A DNA stretch of 58,914 bases from Sphingomonas sp. PAMC 26621 (lineage in GTDB: Bacteria > Pseudomonadota > Alphaproteobacteria > Sphingomonadales > Sphingomonadaceae), in the NCBI RefSeq assembly GCF_000251145.1, contig NZ_AIDW01000064.1:1-58914 (forward strand), given 5' to 3'. The position numbers were made by a program, and so were the translations under genes. Shown piece by piece: positions 44,120 through 52,641 of this stretch (position 1 is its first letter; every line of letters starts with the position of its first letter). The notes below the pieces were generated by a model. It searched no databases. It worked only from the letters and a program-made list of their open reading frames with translations, and was not told the DNA's origin.

Positions 44120-45133
44120 TCAGAAGCCTTCGAGGACGATCTTGCCTCTTGCAGTGCCGCTCTCGAGCCGCGCGTGCGCTCGTTTGAGATTGGCGGCGTT
44201 GATCGGCGAGAGGCGCTCGGTCAGCGTCGTGACGATTTCGCCCGCGTCGACAAGCGCGGCGACGGCGTCGAGGATCTTGCCCTGCTCGCTCATGTCCGGT
44301 GTCTCGTAGATCGAGCGGGTGAACATGAGCTCGTGATGGATCGACACCGCCTTGCGCTTGAACAGCATCACGTCGAAGCCCTGCGGGTCATCGATCAGCC
44401 CGAACCGTCCCTGCGGCGCGATCAGCTCGGCGATCTCGGCGACATGTTGCTGTGTTTGCGTGGTCGAGAAGACGAAGGCGGGCGCGCCGATGCCGAGCGC
44501 GGCGACCTGCGCCGCCAACGGCTGCGCATGATCGATCACATGATTCGCGCCGAGCGTGCGGATCCAGTCCTGCGTTTCGGCACGAGACGCCGTGGCAATC
44601 ACGGTCAAATCGGTGCGCCGACGGGCAAGCTGAACGGCGATCGAGCCGACGCCGCCTGCCCCGCCGATGATGAGGATCGCCGGTGCCGCGCCCGGAATCG
44701 AGCGGATCACGTCCAGCCGGTCGAACAGACTCTCCCACGCGGTGAGCGAGGTGAGCGGAAGCGCCGCCGCCTGAGCCCAATCGAGCGTCTCGGGTTTGCG
44801 GCCGACGATGCGCTCGTCGACCAGATGGTATTCGGCATTGGTGCCCGTTCGAGTGATCGAGCCGGCGTAGAAGACCGCGTCGCCCACCTCGAACAGCGTC
44901 ACGTCCGGCCCCACGGCGCTGACGATTCCGGCGGCGTCCCAGCCGAGAATCTTCCAATCGCCGTCTTGCGGTGCGGTGCTGCGACGGACCTTATAGTCGA
45001 CCGGGTTCACCGAGATCGCCTTCACCTCGACGAGAATGTCCCGGCTAGTCGGCACCGGCACAGGCAGCTCGATATCGACGAGCGACGCGGCGTCAGTGAT
45101 CGGGCCGGCGATCTTATATCCTATGGCTTTCAT
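44120..45133 (-). CDS. Zinc-type alcohol dehydrogenase family/quinone oxidoreductase
   Basis: A 337-residue MDR enzyme starting MKAIGYKIAGPITDA at 45133; upstream in-frame codons are in the regulator gap. The N-terminal GroES-like domain shows VKAISVNPVDYKVRR and GWDAAGIVSAVG; the Rossmann domain has LIIGGAGGVGSIAVQLARR. Catalytic zinc ligands are absent, as in zeta-crystallin-type NADPH:quinone reductases of the ZADH1/YhdH-like type. A role in reducing quinones or enones fits the divergent HxlR gene, since such regulators often sense these electrophiles. Confidence 0.9.
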   Translation of the reverse strand: MKAIGYKIAGPITDAASLVDIELPVPVPTSRDILVEVKAISVNPVDYKVRRSTAPQDGDWKILGWDAAGIVSAVGPDVTLFEVGDAVFYAGSITRTGTNAEYHLVDERIVGRKPETLDWAQAAALPLTSLTAWESLFDRLDVIRSIPGAAPAILIIGGAGGVGSIAVQLARRRTDLTVIATASRAETQDWIRTLGANHVIDHAQPLAAQVAALGIGAPAFVFSTTQTQQHVAEIAELIAPQGRFGLIDDPQGFDVMLFKRKAVSIHHELMFTRSIYETPDMSEQGKILDAVAALVDAGEIVTTLTERLSPINAANLKRAHARLESGTARGKIVLEGF

Positions 45134-45208
45134 GCTTGCCTCCAGCTTGCTGGAACCGCATCTAGTGAGTATAGACCGAACGCGTAATACGCACAAAATT
45201 CTATCGTA

Positions 45209-45592
45209 GTGTCAAAAAGGATACCGATCGTGGTGAAGCCTCGTCATTCCAGCTTCGAGTGCGCGCCAGGCTGTCCCGTCGAAGCGGCCATCAGCCTGAT
45301 CGACGGCAAGTGGAAAGGCGTGATCCTCTTCCACCTGCTCGAGGGCACGTGTCGCTTCAACGAACTGCGGCGTCACATCCCCGGCGCGACGCAGCGCACG
45401 CTGACCAACCAGCTCCGCGAACTGGAAACCGACGGTCTGATCGTCCGCAAGGTCTACGCCGAAGTGCCGCCGAAGGTTGAGTACAGCATATCCGAGCTTG
45501 GTCTGACACTGACCCCGGTACTGCTGGCGCTCAAGCATTGGGGCGACACAAACCTTGGGCGATTTGCGCGGCCGAGTGCGCTTGCTGCCTAA
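45209..45592 (+). CDS. HxlR family transcriptional regulator
   Basis: A 127-residue HxlR protein with a GTG start at 45209. CAPGCPVEAAISLIDGKWKGVILFHLLEG carries the typical N-terminal cysteine pair region; RFNELRRHIPGATQRTLTNQLRELETDGLI is the HTH; EYSISELGLTLTPVLLAL the wing. The cysteines at CAPGC may sense quinones or oxidants, as in YodB/QorR. The gap to the divergent oxidoreductase gene contains GTATAGACC...GGTAATAC-like symmetry (GTAT near 45167, ATAC near 45187), a plausible operator. Confidence 0.9.
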   Translation: MSKRIPIVVKPRHSSFECAPGCPVEAAISLIDGKWKGVILFHLLEGTCRFNELRRHIPGATQRTLTNQLRELETDGLIVRKVYAEVPPKVEYSISELGLTLTPVLLALKHWGDTNLGRFARPSALAA

Positions 45593-46388
45593 TCCGGGCA
45601 GCCGTGATTGCGGTCGCCGCCGCGTGACTACCCCGGAAAAATCATGCGCCGCAACGTTGATGGCGCTCCCCAGGCCCTGACGCTCTGACGCCCGGCTCGA
45701 ATACATTGTTCGAGCATTTCGTCGCCGAGGACGTACCGGACGTCTAGCGCGGTTCGGAAGCCTCAGACGAGGTTATATCGATTGCACGTAACTTTTGTGG
45801 GCCTGGATGACGGAAGGCAGTTATCCCATTTTCTCAGTCTGGAACCTGCCGTTTCGAGAACCGGCCCACCTTTTGTCATTCTGCGATACCGGTCCCGCAC
45901 CCGACGAATGTCGGCTCCTGACAAGACCTGCCGTTCGAAAGGTCGCTGGTGAACGGCAAAATTGTCCCAAAGTTCGCCATTTCAGCGCGGCTACAGGACG
46001 ATCGCGAACCGATGAATGAATGTCCGGAGTTAGGAAGCGCAAGAAGGGCGCTGTGCGTCCATAATTGGGTCTTGCTTGCCTGTTCCTGGGCAGTTCCGCC
46101 CAGACCCGGACGCTCAGGTGATAAACCCAATCCCCGAAAGCAGCCGCTTGGCCGGCGCAATCATTCGCCTCCTCCGAGCTGTAATCTCGGGACGGAGTAA
46201 TCAGGAACCTGTATTGGGAAAGCAAATTTGGCCATTAGCCGTCTTGCAGTTAGCCCCGGCTGCTTTTCCCAGGGATCGCCCAATTTGCGAATGTAAGAAG
46301 GTGACGGAATCGGACTGTTAAAGCCTATTGCGGCCGATATACGGAATGGTAGATTTGCCATCAGCTCATTCCGACTGTTTGGATTGCC
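45593..46388. other. long non-coding gap with dispersed repeat
   Basis: About 800 bp without a recognisable gene. It contains a copy of the dispersed repeat (46016-46071) and several fragments around CGGACATT/AATTTGCGAATG that look like degraded copies. It was probably built from repeated intergenic DNA and deletion remnants. Confidence 0.45.
46016..46071 (+). repeat. dispersed intergenic repeat, copy 2
   Basis: GAATGTCCGGAGTTAGGAAG and the following AAGGGCGCTGTGCGTCC to TTGGGTC match the copy at 48141-48199 best (shared AAGGGCGCT, CGTCCA and GGGTC). Confidence 0.55.
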
Positions 46389-46649
46389 ATGGACCTCGAT
46401 AAACCAACAAATTTGCTAAACTCGGATGAGATTGATCTAATTGTCAGTCATTTAGCTAGCGCGAAAAAGTACGGCGATCCCAGACAGGTATGGGTCGAAG
46501 ATGGACATGTCTTTGTCGAGGGCCACGACGGAGAAATCGTCTCAATGACCCCCGCGGTAGCGATCAAAATGGGTCGGATGCTGGGCGAGGCTGGAGCCGC
46601 TTCGCTGATCAACAAAGTGATGGACGAGAATGCCAGAAAAGAGGGTTAG
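46389..46649 (+). CDS. Hypothetical protein, 86 residues
   Basis: MDLDKPTNLLNSDEIDLIVS opens a small acidic protein with VWVEDGHVFVEGHDGEIVSM and VAIKMGRMLGEAGAASLINK. The composition and codon pattern look like a real gene, and the reading frame is closed by TAG shortly before a stretch of lower GC DNA. There is no signal peptide and no known domain. It stands alone. Confidence 0.5.
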   Translation: MDLDKPTNLLNSDEIDLIVSHLASAKKYGDPRQVWVEDGHVFVEGHDGEIVSMTPAVAIKMGRMLGEAGAASLINKVMDENARKEG

Positions 46650-46917
46650 TGGCCAATGCCGCCCTCGAGTCTATTCAAATTGCGCTTCCACAGCAGCATA
46701 ATCGTAAAACTATTCGGTCAGTTATGGACATTTGATCGACATTGCCCGTTAATCCAAATGTTGTCGTAGCCCACTCCAATAAATCGCGCACGTCCGGCGT
46801 TGTTAGAAAAGACCGTCATATGCGTGATAATGCGTAACCCGCATTGACTTTGTTCTACATCATAAATTTACGGAAAGACAGTAATTGGCCGGGGAGGTTT
46901 TCGGGACGCCACTAATA

Positions 46918-48079
46918 CCAAGACTCTCTGATCAGGACCGATGGGCCCACGACCGCAGTCCGATGGACATGATGCGCCACGGCTGATCGGTGAGGCGGTT
47001 CCAGGCGAAGCAGCAATGGTCGAGGATGTCGTCGTAGGATTTGAAGATGCGGTTCGACAGCCAGTTGTCGCGCATGAACTGCCAGACGTTTTCGACCGGG
47101 TTGAGCTCGGGGCATTTTGCCGGCAGCGGCAGCAGCGTGATGTTGGCCGGGACGATCAGCCCCGCCGAGAGATGCCAGCCTGCCTGGTCAAGTATCAGCA
47201 CGGCATGGGCGCCGGGCGTCACGGCGGCGGATATCTCGGCGAGGTGCAGCGTCATCCCTTCGGTATTGCAGCGCGGGAGCACCAGGGCCGCTCCCTTGCC
47301 CTCGGCTGGGCAGATGGCGCCGTAGATGTAGGCCGAGGTGGTACGTTGGTCCTTCGGCGCTGACGGACGTGTCCCGCGCTTGGCCCAGCGCCGGGTGATG
47401 CCGTTCTTCTGGCCGACCCGCGCCTCATCCTGCCACCACAGTTCTATAGGTGTACCGCCAGGGAGCGCTGCCCGGATCGCTGCCACTTGGGCGGGGAAGC
47501 CTTTTTAAAAACGTCGATGGCGTCAGCCGCCTGCGCATGATGCCTCGGTCGTGCCGTCAGCTTCCTGTAGCCCATGGCGCGCAGGTCGCGGCTCAGCGTC
47601 TGCTTGCTGACCGACACACCATATTCGTCGAACAGCCACTGGATCAAATCGACGATCCGCCAGCGCACCACGCCATGCGACGCCGGGACCGGGCCCTGTT
47701 CGATGATCTCGGCAAGCGCCCGCTTATGCTCTGGGCCAAGCACTGGACGGGGACCGGGGGCTTTGCCGTCGAGCAAGCCGTCGGGCCCGCTGGTATTGAA
47801 GCGCAGCACCCAGTCTCGAACCGTCTGCAAACCAACGCCGCCGACCTGTGCCGCCGCGTGCCGCGCACCACCATCGTAAATCACCGCCAGCGCCAGCAGC
47901 CGCCGGACCTGATTGGCGTCACCGCTCAAACGCGCCAACCTTCGAAGACCAGACCCGTCGAAATCGTCCCTTAGCCCAACCGCTGATGCCACCGCCAACC
48001 TCCCACCGTTTGCGATGTTGAATCAGATCATGACCGACTTGGGAATCCCCGGCGCTGAGTCAGGCTCCGAGGGACTTGG
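46918..48079 (-). mobile_element. IS630-family element, copy 1
   Basis: The ends are CCAAGACTCTC on the left (46918) and, on the other strand, CCAAGTCCCTC at 48079, each flanked by TA (46916-46917 and 48080-48081), as expected for IS630/Tc1 elements that duplicate TA. The length is 1162 bp. The transposase is encoded on the reverse strand in two overlapping frames. The first 326 bp of a second copy, identical as far as I can compare, begin at 58589. Confidence 0.9.
46932..47998 (-). CDS. IS630-family transposase in two overlapping frames
   Basis: The first frame (47998-47444) gives the HTH part (GDANQVRRLLALAVIYDGGA, then VSVSKQTLSRDLRAMGYRKL). The second (about 47510-46932) gives the DDE part with IELWWQDEARVGQKNG (first Asp), AVLILDQAGWHLS (second Asp) and CPELNPVENVW (Glu). 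Joining needs a -1 shift at GTTTTTAAAAAGGC near 47508, so the product would read DVFKKGFPAQVAAIRAALPGG. A U_AAA_AAG-type slip could allow this, and some IS630 members use -1 frameshifting; a decayed gene is the alternative. The near-perfect second copy argues for recent activity. Confidence 0.85.
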
Positions 48080-48140
48080 TATAAGCTTACCGCCGGACAT
48101 ATTTGGAAAGCGATGCCTAATATGCTGTCAGCGCGGAGAT

Positions 48141-48199
48141 GAATGAGTGTCTGAAGTTGGCAGGCGGGGAAGGGCGCTCGAACGTCCACACCTGGGTCA
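48141..48199 (+). repeat. dispersed intergenic repeat, copy 3
   Basis: GAATGAGTGTCTGAAGTTGG, then AAGGGCGCTCGAACGTCCAC and GGGTC, shortly after the IS630 end. It is the closest relative of copy 2 at 46016, so the IS630 element lies between two related repeats. Confidence 0.55.
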
Positions 48200-48294
48200 C
48201 CCCAGCCGCAGCTGCAGACTCTCACAATTTTGAGCAGATTGGCAGGATTGGTCTCATACTGGAATGAGCGAAGAGTGCAGGGTGAGCCCCAGCC

Positions 48295-48531
48295 TCAATC
48301 GTCGCCAAAACGGTGGATCCTGTACGGTCCTGATCGCGTTCCAAGCAGCTGTCCCTTCGACGTTAGCCGTACCAGCCCGTCGCTGAACAGCTCGTCTATC
48401 GCTTCGTGGACCGCAGGCATCGCGCTGCGCCAGTCCTGTGCGATCAAGCGGGCCACCTCGCTCGGGCATATCGTCGCGCCCGGTGCGCGGCGCTCGTGCA
48501 GGGCCGATGTCGCCGCCTTCGGATCGGTCAT
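48295..48531 (-). CDS. DUF3253 family protein
   Basis: A 78-residue protein with the DUF3253 core GATICPSEVARLIAQDWRSA, then MPAVHEAIDELFSDGLVRLT and GPYRIHR, a small winged-helix-like fold. Family members are of this size and of unknown function, often near DUF2256 or cryptochrome/photolyase genes elsewhere. No strong ribosome-binding site is seen before the ATG at 48531, so the 5' end may be damaged or the gene weakly expressed. Confidence 0.8.
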   Translation of the reverse strand: MTDPKAATSALHERRAPGATICPSEVARLIAQDWRSAMPAVHEAIDELFSDGLVRLTSKGQLLGTRSGPYRIHRFGDD

Positions 48532-48605
48532 TCAGACTGAGTCGGGCCCGTACGCCAATCGGTCAAGCAGTGTTTGTCACTAGCGGCCTTGCTTAGGCAA
48601 GTATC

Positions 48606-49115
48606 CTAGCAGGTCGCTTGGTTATAGATGAGCCGATACCGGATCGGTGTGGAGAGCCGCGGACTGGTGATCGTAGTCTCTTCCACAAACTGGGGGCCAA
48701 CGATTCGATACACTGTGGTCCGTTCGTTGTCGAAGGCATGGAACGTCAGCAAAACCGCTTCACCGTTCGCTTTTGCCAATACATCGAAGACCTGCCCGTC
48801 GTTGAGCTTCCACTGCGTCGGCTCACCGCCTTTCAAAAGAAGAAGCTGCGGTCTGGTTTCGTACTTGATTGAGAACCGACTTGGTAAATTTGAAGTTCTA
48901 ATTTCATCTCCAGGCGTGTTTGCCTTCCGCAGCCTTCGGGAGAAGTAGTCGGTGTTGGGAAGACCGGCAACAGCGCGCGTGATCGCCTGTTGGATGTCGT
49001 CGCTCCGTTCACGGTCTAGGACGTAGATGCCTGAACGCACGCATTGCGGTGGGCTCGTTATACCAGAGGTGACGTTGGTAACTCCGGCCGCCGCCGACAA
49101 AGCCCAATGAAGCAT
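48606..49115 (-). CDS. Hypothetical protein, possibly exported
   Basis: The start is taken at ATG 49115 because GAGGAGAACGTG directly precedes it; the frame extends to 49208 without a better site. The 169-residue product begins MLHWALSAAAGVTNVTSGIT, a short hydrophobic leader that may be a signal peptide, and continues as a beta-rich protein (FSIKYETRPQLLLLKGGEP, VLLTFHAFDNERTTVYRIVG). No family is recognised. Confidence 0.55.
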   Translation of the reverse strand: MLHWALSAAAGVTNVTSGITSPPQCVRSGIYVLDRERSDDIQQAITRAVAGLPNTDYFSRRLRKANTPGDEIRTSNLPSRFSIKYETRPQLLLLKGGEPTQWKLNDGQVFDVLAKANGEAVLLTFHAFDNERTTVYRIVGPQFVEETTITSPRLSTPIRYRLIYNQATC

Positions 49116-49432
49116 CACGTTCTCCTCAAACCTCGCTGCTTGCAGCGGTGGGTGTAGTAACGATCTGCCTAAGCGCATAGGTGCGCTCAAAGCAGCTACG
49201 GATATCACGGCGATTGCCGCATTTATTCCATAGGTTCGACGACTTGCGGTCAGCTCGGTTGGGCGGCGCGCGCAACTATGGCGTGCACGTCATCGTCCAG
49301 CAATGCGTCATCGACCTGCCGACGAGAATGGCTTGATCGACGACGTCTCCACCTACCAAGGCGGTCAGCACCGCCAGAACGACGTTGCGGAGGTCTGGCC
49401 TCTCCGGCCGCACGTGGCGGGTGCCAGCCATT

Positions 49433-50364
49433 TCAACGATGGCCCGCAAAGGCGCGAACGGTGGCGGGGACGCCAACCTCGAACGGTGTTGGCGCGAAGC
49501 CAAAGCGGCGCGTGAACTTACTACCGTCCACGATATATGGCCGATCCATGTGAAGCCAACATCGGCGACCTCCTTGGCGAAGCGATAAAAAAGGCCGAGC
49601 GGCCGAAGCAGCCCTGGTGGCACGGCCCACACCCGGAGGCGCTCTCCCAGTGTTGCAGCGCCTATTGTGAGCAGCTCGCGTGGAGTGCGTGTCGGTGCGC
49701 ATGGCATGTTCCAGACCTGTCCGAAATCGGCATCGTCGGCGTCGAGCAAAACCACCGCCGCGCGCGCAATGTCCGGCACGTAGGCGAAGTCGTGAGGAAT
49801 GGTCGCCGGAACCAGCAGCTGCGCGGGCTTGCCTTTCGCCTGCTCGCCGAATGCCGACGCGCCGAGGTGCGATACGGCGACCCCTGGTCCGTAGAAGTCG
49901 GTGCAGCGCAGGGCCGCTACCCGCACGCGGTCCGCTGCTGCTTGCCAGATGCGGCTGACGTCTGCGAGAATCGCGCTCTTTTTCCCGGTCGGCGTTAGGG
50001 CCATGTCCTCCGTGCGCGACTTCGTCTTGGCACCTAGCTGGTAGAGATTGTCGATGAGCACCAGCCGCGTACCGGCGTCGGCACAGCCCTCGACCAGGTT
50101 GGTCATCGTCGTCGGCCACACCGTCTTCCATAGGCGTGAGTCATAGGCGAAGCCGACCGCGAGCATCGCCTGCGCCGATCCGGCGAGTGCACGTCGCACA
50201 TCCGCAGCGTCCAGCACGTCGCACGCCATGTGCTCGACTCCGTAAGGTAGATCGGCCGGCAGGTTCCGGGTCGCGACCCTGACGCGGTCACCGCGTGCGG
50301 CGAGTATCTCGACGATTCGGCGCCCGACCGCGCCGAATCCAAATACCGTGATCTGCTGTGTCAT
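49433..50364 (-). pseudogene. NAD(P)-dependent epimerase-like protein, C-terminal frameshift
   Basis: An extended-SDR/NmrA-like protein: QITVFGFGAVGRRIVEILAARG is the Rossmann motif, LVLIDNLYQLGAKTKSRTED and LRCTDFYGPGVAVSHLGA are typical of atypical SDRs that act as epimerase-like reductases. The normal C-terminus (DRPYIVDGSKFTRRFGFAPT, ending AFAGHR at 49433) is in another frame from TWIGHISW onward. The break is near 49547, where TGGATCGG replaces an expected TGGGATCGG. As read, the shifted frame runs on to 49276 and adds unrelated residues. It is divergent from a LysR gene. Confidence 0.82.
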
Positions 50365-50455
50365 CGCTCATTCCTTCCCGTTGGTAAGACGGAGATGGAC
50401 CCTTTGGCGTACGACGGAAATTGCCGAAGCGCGTGCACCTGCTATACGAGAAACG

Positions 50456-51337
50456 ATGAGCGCTGATCCAGACTGGGCTTTATACCGGACGCTATTGGCA
50501 GTCCTGGACGAGGGGTCGCTTTCTGGAGCGGCACGTCGCCTCGCATATACACAGCCAACAGTGGCGCGTCACATCGACGCGCTTGAGGCGAAACTTGGCG
50601 CGGACCTGTTCCTGCGATCGCAGCGCGGGCTCGAGCCGACCGATCTGGCGCGGACGCTGCGCCCACACGCCGAGATCATGGCCACCGCCGCCGCCACGCT
50701 ATTGCGCACCGCAAGCGGCGCGCCCGGCGCAGTCGAGGGGACGGTGCGGATCAGCGCGAGCGAAGTCATTGGCGTCGAGTACTTGCCAACGATCCTCGCC
50801 CGGCTTCGCCGCGAACACCCTGCGCTGGTGGTCGAGCTCGTCCTTACGGACCGCGTAGATGACCTGCTAGGTCGCGCAGTCGACATCGCGGTGCGCATGA
50901 CCGAGCCGACCCAGGGCGCCTTGCTGGCGCGGCGACTGCCGCCGGTCGAGCTCGGCTTCCATGCCCATGCCGACTATATCGGGAGGGTTGGAACGCCGAC
51001 GACACTCGCTGACCTCTCGCGGTACGATGTGATCGGGTACGATGAGGAGACGCCTGCCCTCCGGACGATGGCGACCCGTCTAGCCCCTCTTGACCGGCGG
51101 GGCTTCGCATTACGGACCGACAGCAACCTCGCGCAGTTGGCAGCCATCCGGGGCGGGTTCGGCATTGGCATATGTCAGGTCGCGATCGCCAGCCGCGACC
51201 CGATACTAGTTCGCATACTTCCTGAGATCACGCTGCCGCTGCCATTCTGGATCGTCATGCACGAGGACCTGAAGACAAGTGCACGGTACCGGGTCGTGTT
51301 CGACGCCCTCGCGGTCGGGCTTTTGCGGCTCGACTGA
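50456..51337 (+). CDS. LysR family transcriptional regulator
   Basis: A 293-residue LysR protein starting MSADPDWALYRTLLAVLDEG; the upstream in-frame ATG at 50348 lies inside the divergent epimerase gene and is less likely. The HTH is GSLSGAARRLAYTQPTVARHIDALEAKLG; the effector domain includes VRISASEVIGVEYLPTILARL. It is divergent from the epimerase-like gene, the probable target. The last 36 codons and the following 300 bp are present again, diverged, at 42797-43200. Confidence 0.92.
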   Translation: MSADPDWALYRTLLAVLDEGSLSGAARRLAYTQPTVARHIDALEAKLGADLFLRSQRGLEPTDLARTLRPHAEIMATAAATLLRTASGAPGAVEGTVRISASEVIGVEYLPTILARLRREHPALVVELVLTDRVDDLLGRAVDIAVRMTEPTQGALLARRLPPVELGFHAHADYIGRVGTPTTLADLSRYDVIGYDEETPALRTMATRLAPLDRRGFALRTDSNLAQLAAIRGGFGIGICQVAIASRDPILVRILPEITLPLPFWIVMHEDLKTSARYRVVFDALAVGLLRLD

Positions 51338-51640
51338 CTGAGGAAGTAGGACTGGCGACTGCCTGGCTGGATGCGATCGGTGAAGCCCTGCATGCCCTGA
51401 CTTCGGTTCTAACGTTCTGGGGCGCGCAATGTAGCGCATGCCGTTCCAAGCGTATGTAGTCGACACGCCTTTTCCGGCGCTGATGACAAGGACCCAGGCT
51501 CGCCCCAGCTCTTTCAACTCAGCGGTGTGGCTGCGCGTCACTATGCAACGTCAAATTGTCGTTCTTCCAAAATGAACAAGTGTCTGAAACTGGGAGGCAC
51601 CAACTAAGCGCAGAATGGCGGATTATGGGTCGTCTCCGCC
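51229..51640 (+). repeat. diverged direct repeat of 42797-43200
   Basis: This is the intact-locus copy of the duplicated segment: LysR 3' codons (LPLPFWIVMHEDLKTSARYR) and downstream non-coding DNA to ATGGCGGATTATGGGTC. Confidence 0.8.
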
Positions 51641-51838
51641 GCCGAAGGCTGCCGGCCGATTCCGCGCAATTTCGGACATTGTCGATTCTGACCGCTTGCT
51701 CGTTAAGGCTGACTTGATGATGCCTTGCCGCAGCATCGACAAGCTCTGGCGACCAACCCGTTGTTTCCTGTTCGTCGGTCATGCTAAAAGCGCGACTCAA
51801 AAAGTTTGGGTTCGGTAGTCGAGGAAGGGCTTGCTGCT
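51338..51838. other. non-coding gap after LysR gene
   Basis: The left 300 bp are the repeated LysR downstream region with dispersed repeat copy 4 (51576-51631). An inverted relative (CAATTTCGGACATTGTC) lies near 51667. No gene is recognised. Confidence 0.45.
51576..51631 (+). repeat. dispersed intergenic repeat, copy 4
   Basis: ACAAGTGTCTGAAACTGGGA to ATTATGGGTC; it belongs to both the LysR duplication and the wider repeat family. Confidence 0.55.
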
Positions 51839-52243
51839 GTGGATAGCACACGCACGTTGCGCATTCTCTGCGTGGACGATAATCCTGACATCCGGCTGAT
51901 TGTAGAACTTTCCCTGAATCTCGACCCACACTTTGCCGCTGTTTCGGTCGGCGGCGCTGCGGAGGCAATGTCGGCATTATCTGAGCAGACGTTCGATTTG
52001 GTGCTTCTCGATGCATTGGTGGAAGAGGCAAGTGGATTGAAATTGCTGGAAAACATAACGAAAACTGATGGGTCGCCACCTACCCCAGTGATTTTCCTCA
52101 CGGCGGATACTATTCGCCGTAGCCGATACGACAAGCCTGGCGTCCTGGGAGTGATCACGAAGCCCTTTGACCCCATCACGCTGGCGGCCGTCGTGCGATC
52201 GCACATCGCGGATATCGACAAAGAGCGCCTTTCTGAGAAATAG
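51839..52243 (+). CDS. Stand-alone response regulator receiver protein
   Basis: A 134-residue CheY-like receiver. The start is taken at GTG 51839 with GAGGAAGG upstream; TTG at 51806 is an alternative. The acidic pocket is CVDDNPD (Asp13-Asp14), the phosphoacceptor Asp58 in LVLLDAL, the switch Thr88 in FLTADT and Lys108 in ITKPFDP. There is no output domain. No histidine kinase is nearby, so it would be phosphorylated from elsewhere. It lies before a small gene and a decayed IS. Confidence 0.9.
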   Translation: MDSTRTLRILCVDDNPDIRLIVELSLNLDPHFAAVSVGGAAEAMSALSEQTFDLVLLDALVEEASGLKLLENITKTDGSPPTPVIFLTADTIRRSRYDKPGVLGVITKPFDPITLAAVVRSHIADIDKERLSEK

Positions 52244-52287
52244 CATATGTTGTTTCGCGGATTTGGGTCAGGAGGTAGGATCATCTC

Positions 52288-52497
52288 ATGGAACATGATT
52301 TGTCGGCCTTCGTCGTTAGCATGCGACGTCAATTCGGCGCGAGGGCTGAGGAAGTAGCTCGTAACCAATCTGAGAGTTCGAGCGGCACCGTTTCTGAGAC
52401 TTGGCGGTCCATCCTTCATGCTCTCGAGCTTTCCTCCGGGCAGGATCAAGCGCGTTCAGCGCCGTTCGAACAGCGTGACCGGCCAGAAGCGCGTTGA
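52288..52497 (+). CDS. Hypothetical protein, about 69 residues
   Basis: MEHDLSAFVVSMRRQFGARA is followed by EEVARNQSESSSGTVSETWR and a C-terminal tail. The pattern (short helical protein with GA.AE..AR and a tryptophan near the end) resembles small uncharacterised alphaproteobacterial proteins. CAGGAGGTAGG lies about 10 bases before the ATG. It is possibly cotranscribed with the receiver gene (44-bp gap). The C-terminus after SILHALE may have been altered by a nearby rearrangement. Confidence 0.45.
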   Translation: MEHDLSAFVVSMRRQFGARAEEVARNQSESSSGTVSETWRSILHALELSSGQDQARSAPFEQRDRPEAR

Positions 52498-52641
52498 TTT
52501 TCAGTTAGGTTGGCGACCACGTGTCGCACTGAACGTACAATTTCCACCAGATCGTGACGGTCAGGCGCTACTGGCGTTCCGGCCGTTCCTGAAAGCCGAC
52601 TTGCAGCTTTCGGCCGGTAAAGCGGACGGACCCGAAACGCC

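Noticed and set aside
48230..48583. A forward-strand frame opposite the DUF3253 gene.
   Set aside because: The reverse strand carries the recognisable DUF3253 motif GATICPSEVAR; the forward frame has no family features.
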